The notes under the pieces were generated by a model. It did not search any database and was not told the origin of the DNA. It worked only from the letters and a program-made list of their open reading frames with translations. The translations under genes and the position numbers were made by a program. This document shows positions 54,095-64,000 of a DNA stretch of 64,000 nucleotides, piece after piece (the stretch's first letter is position 1; every line of letters starts with the position of its first letter). The stretch comes from Arion vulgaris (taxonomy: Eukaryota; Mollusca; Gastropoda; Stylommatophora; Arionidae): NCBI GenBank assembly GCA_020796225.1, contig CM036759.1, forward strand, positions 67,339,590 to 67,403,589, given 5' to 3'.

Positions 54095-56615
54095 GACTAT
54101 ATAACGTGGGGTAGACTATATAACGTGGGCTAGACTATATAACGCGGACTAGACTATATAACGCGGACTAGACTATATAACGTGGGCTAGACTATATAAC
54201 GCGGGCTAGACTATATAACGCGGACTAGACTATATAACGCGGACTAGACTATATAACGCGGACTAGACTATATAACGCGGGCTAGACTATATAACGCGGG
54301 CTAGACTATATAACGTGGACTAGACTATATAACGTGGGCTAGACTATATAACGTGCGCTAGACTATATAACGTGGACTAGACTATATAACGTGGACTAGA
54401 CTATATAACGTGGGCGTAGACTATATAACGTGGGCGTAGACTATATAACGTGGACTAGACTATATAACGTGGACTAGACTATATAGCGCGTACTAGACTA
54501 TATAACGTGGCTGGACTATATAACGTGGACTAGACTATATAACGTGGGCTAGACTATATAACGTGCGCTAGACTATATAACGTGGACTAGACTATATAAC
54601 GTGGACTAGACTATATAACGTGGGCGTAGACTATATAACGTGGGCGTAGACTATATAACGTGGACTAGACTATATAACGTGGACTAGACTATATAACGCG
54701 GGGTAGACTATATAACGTGGACTAGACTATATAACGTGGACTAGACTATATAACGTGGGCTAGACTATATAACGTTGACTAGACTATATAACGTGGACTA
54801 GACTATATAACGTGGGCTAGACTATATAACGTTGACTAGACTATATAACGTGGGCTAGACTATATAACGTGGGCTAGACTATATAACGTGGGCATAGACT
54901 ATATAACGAGGACTAGACTATATAACGTGGACTAGACTATATAACGTGGGCTAGACTATATAACGTGGGCGTAGACTAGATAACGTGGACTAGACTATAT
55001 AACGCGGACTAGACTATATAACGTGGGCATAGACTATATAACGAGGACTAGACTATATAACGTGGACTAGACTATAAACGGGACTAGACTATATAACGCG
55101 TACTAGACCATATAACGCGGGTAGACTATATAACGTGGGCGTAGACTATATAACGTGGGCGTAGACTATATAACGTGTACTAGACTATATAACGCGGGCT
55201 AGACTATATAACGTGTACTAGACTATATAACGCGGGCTAGACTATATAACGTGGACTAGACTATATAACGCGGGCTAGACTATATAACGTGTACTAGACT
55301 ATATAACGCGGGCTAGACTATATAACGCGGGCTAGACTATATAACGTGTACTAGACTATATAACGTGGGCGTAGACTATATAACGCGGGCTAGACTATAT
55401 AACGTGGACTAGACTATATAACGCGGGCTAGACTATATAACGTGTACTAGACTATATAACGCGGGCTAGACTATATAACGTGTACTAGACTATATAACGC
55501 GGGCTAGACTATATAACGCGGGCTAGACTATATAACGTGTACTAGACTATATAACGTGGGCGTAGACTATATAACGCGGACTAGACTATATAACGTGGAC
55601 TAGACTATATAACGCGGGCTAGACTATATAACGTGTACTAGACTATATAACGCGGGCTAGACTATATAACGTGGACTAGACTATATAACGCGGGCTAGAC
55701 TATATAACGTGTACTAGACTATATAACGTGGGCGTAGACTATATAACGCGGGCTAGACTATATAACGTGTACTAGACTATATAACGTGGGCGTAGACTAT
55801 ATAACGCGGGCTAGACTATATAACGTGTACTAGACTATATAACGCGGGCTAGACTATATAACGTGTACTAGACCGTATAACGCGGGCTAGACTATATAAC
55901 GTGTACTAGACTATATAACGCGGGCTAGACTATATAACGCGGGCTAGACTATATAACGTGTACTAGACTATATAACGTGGGCGTAGACTATATAACGCGG
56001 ACTAGACTATATAACGTGGACTAGACTATATAACGCGGGCATGACTATATAACGTGTACTAGACTATATAACTCGGGCTAGACTATATAACGCGGGCTAG
56101 ACTATATAACGTGGACTAGACTATATAACGTGGGCGTAGACTATATAACGTGGGCTAGACTAGATAACGTGGGCGTAGACTATATAACGCGGACTAGACT
56201 AGATAACATGGGCTAGACTAGATAACATGGGCTAGACTATATAACGTGGGCTAGACTATATAACGTGTGCTAGACTATATAACGCGGGCTAGACTAGATA
56301 ACGTGGCTAGACTATATAACGTAGGCTAGACTATATAACGTGGGCTAGACAATATAACGTAGGCGTAGACTAGATAACGTGGGCTAGACAATATAACGTA
56401 GGCGTAGACTATATAACGTGGGCGTAGACTATATAACGTGGACTAGACTATATAACGTGGACTAGACTATATAACGTGGACTAGACTATATAACGTGGGC
56501 GTAGACTATATAACGTGGGCGTAGACTATATAACGTGGGCGTAGACTATATAACGTGGACTAGACTATATAACGTGGACTAGACTATATAACGTGGGCGT
56601 AGACTATATAACGTG
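54095..56615. repeat. 19-20-bp satellite-like array
   Basis: About 130 units of ctagactatataacgtgga with variants gcgggctag, gggcgtag (20 bp) and gtgtactag. Each unit contains tatataacg. Blocks of several units are duplicated; for example the run at 54320-54480 recurs at 54535-54690, and the gtgtac/gcgggc alternation occupies 55150-56060. Confidence 0.97.
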
Positions 56616-56871
56616 GGGTAGGAAAAAGGGTTCCTTTACTATGAATTCAGGCGTAGTCACGGCACCTAATAAGACGACTAGGACTTTTTTGCGTGAAGGC
56701 TCCCTTTTCTTATCACCAGTGTCACTCATCATTCAGGACAGACTTATTAGTAAAGGGCAGGGCTTCCTGTAGCCCAACCGTGATCGTGTCACAATTTTGG
56801 CCAGCTTGTCCGATTCGCCTCATTGGGCCCGTGTTCACTAGCGCACTGTTAGCAAATCTACAACGGGCGCC
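56616..56871. other. No recognisable feature
   Basis: Unique-looking 255 bp between a satellite and SINE-B. Confidence 0.35.
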
Positions 56872-57400
56872 TGTGGGGTGCCGGGGCTCGCAAGAGGAGC
56901 AAAGAATAGTACCACTGCGACCTACAAGGCATGTCGTAAGAGGCGACTAAAGCAGAGGCTGGATAAGCCATATTAAATCTTTTCTGCGAACGCTCCATAT
57001 CAAGCACTTGTTAACCATGTGATTTATATGTGATCTGAGTTATGAGCGATTGTACGCTGTGCCAGTTATGTGCCTACAGTAGAACAGCACATCTGAATTC
57101 TGCAAAACATTTTATTTACTAGAAGCTTCTAGGCCCTACATCAGTCGCCTCTTACGACATGCCTTGTAGGTAGCAGTGGTACTATTCTTTACTTCGCTTG
57201 CGGGCCACAGCACCACATGGGTGACCCTAGTAAATAAAAAGTTTGGCAGAAATTGGATGTGCTGGCTTACTTGTAGGCGTATAACCGGTACAACGTACAA
57301 TCGCTCTTAGTCTCAGATCACATACAAATCATAAAGAATGGTTTAATACGTGGTAGATTTGGAGCGTCCGGAGAAGAAGAAGAAGAAGAAGATATCAGGG
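56872..57400 (+). mobile_element. SINE-B with an inverted SINE-B nested inside
   Basis: Outer plus copy: 5' half 56872-56970 (gtgccggggctcgcaagagg, aggcatgtcgtaagaggcga) and 3' half 57224-57395 (ccctagtaaataaaaag, tgtgctggcttacttgtagg, (GAA)n). Between them 56975-57223 is a minus-strand copy (cgctccatatcaagcacttg ... cacagcaccacatggg). A diverged flanking repeat (ccatattaaat / ccctagtaaat) may be the target duplication. The arrangement can fold into a long hairpin. Confidence 0.8.
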
Positions 57401-57404
57401 ATAC

Positions 57405-60400
57405 CACTTGTGGTACTAAGAACAGATGTTATTGAAGTGAGAATGACTTGTGTTATGTCTGGTTACTTGTGGTACTAAGAACAGATGTTATTGAAGTGAG
57501 AATGACTTGTGGTACTAAGAACGGATGTTATTGAAGTGAGAAAGACTTGTGGTACTAAGAACAGATGTTATTGAAGTGAGAATGACTTGTGGTACTAAGA
57601 ACGGATGTTATTGAAGTGAGAAAGACTTGTGGTACTAAGAACGGATGTTATTGAAGTGAGAATGACTTGTGGTACTAAGAACAGATGTTATTGAAGTGAG
57701 AATGACTTGTGGTACTAAGAACGGATGTTATTGAAGTGAGAATGACTTGTGGTACTAAGAACGGATGTTATTGAAGTGAGAATGACTTGTGGTACTAAGA
57801 ACGGATGTTATTGAAGTGAGAATGACTTGTGGTACTAAGAACGGATGTTATTGAAGTGAGAATGAATTGTGGTACTAAGAACAGATGTTATTGAAGTGAG
57901 AATGACTTGTGGTACTAAGAACGGATGTTATTGAAGTGAGAAAGACTTGTGGTACTAAGAACAGATGTTATTGAAGTGAGAATGACTTGTGGTACTAAGA
58001 ACGGATGTTATTGAAGTGAGAATGACTTGTGGTATAAGAACGGATGTTATTGAAGTGAGAATGACTTGTGGACTAAGAACGGATGTTATTGAAGTGAGAA
58101 ATGACTTGTGTACTAAGAACAGATGTTATTGAAGTGAGAAAGACTTGTGGTACTAAGAACAGATGTTATTGAAGTGAGAATGACTTGTGGTACTAAGAAC
58201 GGATGTTATTGAAGTGAGAATGACTTGTGGTACTAAGAACGGATGTTATTGAAGTGAGAATGACTTGTGGTACTAAGAACGGATGTTATTGAAGTGAGAA
58301 AGACTTGTGGTACTAAGAACGGATGTTATTGAAGTGAGAATGACTTGTACTAAGAACGATGTTATTGAAGTGAGAAAGACTGTGTATAGTGTCTGAGTTA
58401 CTTGTGGTACTAAGAACGGATGTTATTGAAGTGAGAATGACTTGTGGTACTAAGAACAGATGTTATTGAAGTGAGAATGACTTGTGGTACTAAGAACGGA
58501 TGTTATTGAAGTGAGAAAGACTTGTGTTATGTCTAGTTACTTGTGGTACTAAGAACGATGTTATTGAAGTGAGAAAGACTTGTGTTATGTCTGTTACTGT
58601 AGGTACTAAGAACGGATGTTATTGAAGCAGAATGACTTGTGTTATGTCTGGTTACTTGTGGTACTAAGAACGGATGTTATTGAAGTGAGAATGACTTGTG
58701 GTACTAAGAACGGATGTTATTGAAGTGAGAATGACTGTGGTCACTAAGAACGATGTTATTGAAGTGAGAATGACTTGTGGTACTAAGAACAGATGTTATT
58801 GAAGTGAGAATGACTTGTGTTATGTCTGGTTACTTGTGGTACTAAGAACGGATGTTATTGAAGTGAGAATGACTTGTTATATGTCTGGTTACTTGTGGTA
58901 CTAAGAACCGATGTTATTGAAGTGAGAATGACTTGTGGTACTAAGAACAGATGTTATTGAAGTGAGAATGACTTGTGGTACTAAGAACGGATGTTATTGA
59001 AGTGAGAAAGACTTGTGGTACTAAGAACGGATGTTATTGAAGTGAGAATGACTTGTGGTACTAAGAACGGATGTTATTGAAGTGAGAATGACTTGTGGTA
59101 CTAAGAACAGATGTTATTGAAGTGAGAATGACTTGTGTTATGTCTGAAGTTACTAGGTACTAAGAACAGATGTTATTGAAGTGAGAATGACTTGTGGTAC
59201 TAAGAACGGATGTTATTGAAGTGAGAATGACTTGTGGTACTAAGAACTGATGTTATTGAAGTGAGAAAGACTTGTGGTACTAAGAACGGATGTTATTGAA
59301 GTGAGAATGACTTGTGGTACTAAGAACGGATGTTATTGAAGTGAGAATGACTTGTGGTACTAAGAACAGATGTTATTGAAGTGAGAATGACTTGTGTTAT
59401 GTCTGGTTACTTGTGGTACTAAGAACGGATGTTATTGAAGTGAGAATGACTTGTGTTATGTCTGGTTACTTGTGGTACTAAGAACGGATGTTATTGAAGT
59501 GAGAAAGACTTGTGTTATGTCTGGTCACTTGTGGTACTAAGAACGGATGTTATTGAAGTGAGAAAGACTTGTGTTATGTCTGGTTACTTGTGGTACTAAG
59601 AACGGATGTTATTGAAGTGAGAAAGACTTGTGGTACTAAGAACGGATGTTATTGAAGTGAGAAAGACTTGTGGTACTAAGAACAGATGTTATTGAAGTGA
59701 GAATGAATTGTGGTACTAAGAACAGATGTTATTGAAGTGAGAATGACTTGTGGTACTAAGAACTGATGTTATTGAAGTGAGAATGACTTGTGGTACTAAG
59801 AACGGATGTTATTGAAGTGAGAATGACTTGTGGTACTAAGAACAGATGTTATTGAAGTGAGAATGACTTGTGGTACTAAGAACAGATGTTATTGAAGTGA
59901 GAATGACTTGTGGTACTAAGAACGGATGTTATTGAAGTGAGAATGACTTGTGGTACTAAGAACGGATGTTATTGAAGTGAGAATGACTTGTGGTACTAAG
60001 AACGGATGTTATTGAAGTGAGAATGACTTGTGGTACTAAGAACGGATGTTATTGAAGTGAGAATGACTTGTGGTACTAAGAACCGATGTTATTGAAGTGA
60101 GAATGACTTGTGGTACTAAGAACAGATGTTATTGAAGTGAGAATGACTTGTGGTACTAAGAACGGATGTTATTGAAGTGAGAAAGACTTGTGGTACTAAG
60201 AACGGATGTTATTGAAGTGAGAATGACTTGTGGTACTAAGAACAGATGTTATTGAAGTGAGAATGACTTGTGTTATGTCTGTTACTTGTGGTACTAAGAA
60301 CGGATGTTATTGAAGTGAGAAAGACTTGTGTTATGTCTGGTTACTTGTGGTACTAAGAACGGATGTTATTGAAGTGAGAAAGACTTGTGGTACTAAGAAC

Positions 60401-61518
60401 GGATGTTATTGAAGTGAGAAAGACTTGTGGTACTAAGAACAGATGTTATTGAAGTGAGAATGACTTGTGGTACTAAGAACCGATGTTATTGAAGTGAGAA
60501 TGACTTGTGGTACTAAGAACGGATGTTATTGAAGTGAGAAAGACTTGTGGTACTAAGAACGGATGTTATTGAAGTGAGAATGACTTGTGGTACTAAGAAC
60601 AGATGTTATTGAAGTGAGAATGACTTGTGGTACTAAGAACCGATGTTATTGAAGTGAGAATGACTTGTGGTACTAAGAACGGATGTTATTGAAGTGAGAA
60701 AGACTTGTGTTATGTCTGGTTACTTGTGGTACTAAGAACGGATGTTATTGAAGTGAGAAAGACTTGTGTTATGTCTGGTTACTTGTGGTACTAAGAACGG
60801 ATGTTATTGAAGTGAGAAAGACTTGTGTTATGTCTGGTTACTTGTGGTACTAAGAACGGATGTTATTGAAGTGAGAAAGACTTGTGTTATGTCTGGTTAC
60901 TTGTGGTACTAAGAACAGATGTTATTGAAGTGAGAATGACTTGTGGTACTAAGAACGGATGTTATTGAAGTGAGAATGACTTGTGGTACTAAGAACGGAT
61001 GTTATTGAAGTGAGAATGACTTGTGGTACTAAGAACGGATGTTATTGAAGTGAGAATGACTTGTGGTACTAAGAACAGATGTTATTAGCAAGTGAGAAAG
61101 ACTTGTGGTACTAAGAACAGATGTTATTGAAGTGAGAAAGACTGTGTACTAAGAACGGATGTTATTGAAGTGAGAATGTCTTGTGGTACTAAGAACGGAT
61201 GTTATTGAAGTGAGAATGACTTGTGCTACTAAGAACAGATGTTATTGAAGTGAGAAAGACTTGTGGTACTAAGAACAGATGTTATTGAAGTGAGAATGAC
61301 TTGTGGTACTAAGAACGGATGTTATTGAAGTGAGAATGACTTGTGGTACTAAGAACGGATGTTATTGAAGTGAGAATGACTTGTGGTACTAAGAACGGAT
61401 GTTATTGAAGTGAGAATGACTTGTGGTACTAAGAACGGATGTTATTGAAGTGAGAATGACTTGTGGTACTAAGAACAGATGTTATTGAAGTGAGAATGAC
61501 TTGTGTTATGTCTGGTCT
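57405..61518. repeat. 40-bp satellite-like array, 4.1 kb
   Basis: About 100 units, core ggtactaagaacggatgtta followed by ttgaagtgagaatgacttgt. Variants aacagatg, aaccgatg, aactgatg and gagaaagac. A 20-bp insertion, tatgtctggttacttgtgg-type, lengthens some units to about 60 bp (57455, 58380, 58530, 58820, 59400-59590, 60280, 60710-60900). It is clustered in runs, indicating segmental duplication. Indel-rich at 58030-58110 and 58350-58760. Confidence 0.97.
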
Positions 61519-61737
61519 CACATATCTACGCTGATGTATGCATGTTGAAACTACGCGCCTATATGTAGCATATGTACTTACCATAACATTATCACTGTTT
61601 TAGCAAAATGGTATAAAACCGAAGGATTGACTTCATTGCACCGGGTTTATCCCATATGTCTCAGTCCCTCTCTGCAGAAATAGCACGCCACCTGCCGAGA
61701 GTATTGCACAAAGCATGTAATCTGTAACAATAATAGA
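61519..61737. other. No recognisable feature
   Basis: No repeat or domain recognised. Confidence 0.35.
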
Positions 61738-61900
61738 GGCCCTGGATAAATGCACGCGTGAACAGGGCCGTGTCCCAGTCAACTTAGATAACTTTATAGT
61801 TGGCATGCTGTACCCATTGCCACAGCCAACTCTAGATAACTTTATAGTTGGCTTCCGTGCCCCAGCCAACTCTAGATAACTCTTAAAGTTGACTGGCAGT
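61738..61900. repeat. Hairpin cluster
   Basis: ggccctg...cagggcc (61738-61768, 7-bp perfect stem), then three tandem hairpins each with stem (g/a)gccaact...agttggc(t) around ctagataactttat: 61776-61804, 61825-61853 and 61863-61894. In the third the stem is agccaact/agttgact. About 46-bp tandem triplication. Confidence 0.75.
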
Positions 61901-61910
61901 GCGGTCCAGA

Positions 61911-61953
61911 TTTGAGCCCACACCTTTCGGATCGCAAGGCAGAGCTTAGCCAC
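61911..61953 (-). other. tRNA-like half-molecule sequence
   Basis: Minus strand gtggctaagctctgccttgc, gatccgaaaggtgtgggctc, aaatc resembles the D-arm to T-loop order of tRNA-derived SINE heads. There are no acceptor stems and it is too degraded to name an isoacceptor. Confidence 0.3.
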
Positions 61954-61989
61954 ATGACACGCTAACATGGTTTTAACAGGACAAGGACC

Positions 61990-62260
61990 AATTATGACGC
62001 AGGTCAGGAGGCGAAAGTGACAATGTGTCTGGCATACCTAGCGGCCGACACAATCGAGTGTTACTAGACAAGCACTTGATTGGAACCCGTAAGGAAAATG
62101 AAAAAGGGGACAATCTAAACATACCTGCAGGAAATAGTTTTCTTAAAGAACTGAATGTTGGACTATCATTAGAAGTCATAACGAGAACGGACAGAAACTG
62201 GAAACAATGGAGCACAACTTGACGAAGCCCTATGCTCCACAAGGAGCGCAGATGAGTAAG
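61990..62260 (+). mobile_element. RTE-like LINE 3' coding end
   Basis: Successive frame pieces: RRK, PTQSSVTRQALDWNP, then FLKELNVGLSLEVITRTDRN, WKQWSTT and a frameshifted EALCSTRSADE-like end (gaagccctatgctccacaag). Matches the (W)xGHTxR...TRQALDWNPxGK...DRxxWxxxxxALCS order of RTE C termini; many stops. Confidence 0.65.
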
Positions 62261-62847
62261 TTAATAAATTTCACGGCTCTAGATATATTTATAAGATAAT
62301 CTCAAAATTATTTTCGAACATAATTAAAAAAAAAAAATTTAGTGAGGTGACCGATTTTAAAGTTCATCTAATCCTCATTTCTATTCTTGGATACGCCACT
62401 GATTCTAATCTGAAAAGCAATCCTGAAAATTGCTAACATATCCAGACAGAAATGTAGTTGAACTTTGTGTCTATATCTTCCTCCCTCCCCTCAGAGCTGT
62501 CTCGGTATCTGCCATCAATCAAGATCGTTTGGCTTAAAACTCATTCAATGAATCACAGACTGAGCTATCTTTAGTTTCTTAAGCTTTTGAGTTATTGCTT
62601 CAGGCTGATGTTTCTCAAGGTCGACGAGCCTGATCTAGCGATAGATTATGTAAACACACACTGCCCTAGTTGGCGTGCCGAAAAAAAATAAACAAAAAAT
62701 TGGGCAGAGTTTCTGCACAAAAGGTTCGCTTGTTAGCGGTCATTGCGCCATAGTTCTGTGTCGTTTCATTTTCCCGCTTTTTTCTCGTCCTCTCATTTTT
62801 AATTCATTTTTCTCTCTCCTGTTTCTGAATTTCAGTATTAAATTTAT
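62261..62847. other. No recognisable feature
   Basis: AT-rich with A12 and A8 runs. No domain, RNA or dispersed repeat recognised. Confidence 0.4.
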
Positions 62848-63090
<243 letters not shown>

Positions 63091-63167
63091 ATCTGTCTGT
63101 CTGCGTCTGTCTGTCTGTCTGTCTGCCCGTCTGTCGTCTGTCTCGTCGTTGTCTGTCTGTCTGTCTC

Positions 63168-63219
<52 letters not shown>

Positions 63220-63683
63220 GCTCTGTCTGTCTCGTCTGTCTGTCCGTCTCGTCTGTCTGTCTGTCTGTTCGTCTCGTTGCCGTCGTCTGTCTCGTCTGCT
63301 CGTCTGTCTGCCTGTCTGTCTGTCTGTCTGCCCGTCTGTCTGCTGTCGTCTGTCGTCGTCTGCTCCGTCTGTCTGTCTGTTCTGTCTGTTCGTCTGTCTG
63401 TCTGTTCGTTCGTCTGTCGTTCGTTCGTTCGTTCGTCTGCTGTCGTTCGTCTGCGTCCGTTCGTCTGTCTGTCTGCTCCGTTCGTTCGTTCGTCTGCCGT
63501 CTGTTCGTCTCGTCTGTCTCGTCTGTCTGTCTGTCTGTCTGTCTGTCGTCTCGTCTGTCTGTCTGTCCGTTCGTTCTGTCGTCCTGTCTGTCGCTTCTGT
63601 CTGCTCTGTTCGTTCGTTCGTTCGTCTGTCTGTCTGTCTGTTCGTCTGTCTGCTGTCTGTCTCGTCTGCTCCGTTCGTCTGCC

Positions 63684-63716
<33 letters not shown>

Positions 63717-63940
63717 CTCCGTTCGTTCGTCTGTCTGTCTGTCTGTTCGTCTGTCTCGTCTGTCTGTCTCGTCTGTCTCGTCTGTCTGCTCCGTCTGTCT
63801 GTCTGTCTGTCTCGTCTGTCTGTCTGTCTGTCTGCGTCTCGTCGTCTGTCTGTCTGTCGTCTGTTCGTCTGCTCCGTCGTTCGTCGTCGTCTGCCCGTCT
63901 GTCTGCCCGTTCGCGTCTGTCTGTCTGTCTGTCTGTCTGC

Positions 63941-63989
<49 letters not shown>

Positions 63990-64000
63990 CGTCTGTCGTC
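63091..64000. repeat. (GTCT)n/(GTTC)n microsatellite, error-rich
   Basis: Tetranucleotide tract to the window edge with very frequent single-base dropouts (gtcgtc, gctccg, ctcgtc). The density of indels, compared with the clean (TCTA)n just before, suggests sequencing or consensus error rather than biology. The tract continues beyond the window. Confidence 0.9.

Noticed and set aside
54095..56615. Array of real promoters (tatataa)
   Set aside because: A TATA-like string repeated every 19-20 bp leaves no room for a core promoter, and no gene follows.
48877..61518. Centromere or telomere assignment for the 36-, 19- and 40-bp arrays
   Set aside because: Size and higher-order structure are suggestive, but each is only 2.5-5 kb, they differ from one another, and no telomeric hexamer is present.

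Overview
This window is non-coding, repeat-saturated eukaryotic DNA. It most resembles a mollusc, plausibly a gastropod. The evidence is a fragment of the 18S rRNA 5' end on the minus strand (43733-43867) whose variable bases look lophotrochozoan, several LINE families, two or more SINE-like families with simple-repeat tails, and about 35 tandem arrays. The species assignment is inference; the eukaryotic assignment is secure. I find no intact host protein gene. Every long reading frame is either a tandem array whose unit is a multiple of 3 bp or a decayed retrotransposon.

By my count about half of the window (roughly 32 kb) is tandem repeat. The arrays, with approximate unit, are: 0.38-2.4 kb (21 bp), 3.06-4.40 (31), 4.50-4.80 (21), 8.78-9.24 (23/12), 9.76-10.13 (53), 10.83-11.39 (31), 16.67-17.10 (48), 18.85-19.48 (29), 19.77-20.04 (13), 23.0-23.96 (35), 24.11-24.69 (34), 25.05-25.35 (35), 26.20-26.91 (24), 27.02-27.93 (31), 27.99-28.54 (46), 28.74-29.31 (28), 29.68-30.33 (26), 30.42-31.76 (58), 34.83-37.17 (57), 37.66-37.84 (22), 38.63-39.05 (19), 39.11-39.93 (12), 40.50-40.99 (CA/TA), 41.73-42.42 (35), 46.01-46.59 (39), 47.19-47.61 (41), 47.87-48.36 (61), 48.88-53.89 (36), 54.10-56.62 (19), 57.41-61.52 (40) and 62.85-64.00 (4).

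Between the arrays lie retroelements. LINE 3' coding ends belong to several lineages: RTE-like, I-like with an RNase H domain, and two or more Jockey/CR1-like. SINE-A has a tRNA-like head, an (AATC)n tail and 10 copies or fragments (an eleventh is expanded into the 46.0 kb array). SINE-B is about 265 bp with a (GAA)n tail. D is an unnamed retroposon of about 1.2 kb with a (GA/GAA)n tail; it has four copies flanked by 7-11 bp target-site duplications. E is a short element with weak terminal inverted repeats. There is also one TA-flanked MITE and one 300-bp foldback.

Two results stand out. First, at least a dozen tandem arrays are internal expansions of transposable elements: the single-copy ancestor can be read on both sides of the array or in an unexpanded copy elsewhere in the window. 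The clearest case is an RTE C-terminal region (29.6-31.84 kb) stretched by two independent arrays. Second, 42417-44413 is a chimeric retrocopy. It consists of pre-rRNA (about 535 nt of apparent 5' external transcribed spacer plus 18S nt 1 to about 135) fused to the 5' end of a D element and its 3' (GAA) tail, all in one orientation, bounded by a perfect 11-bp direct repeat.
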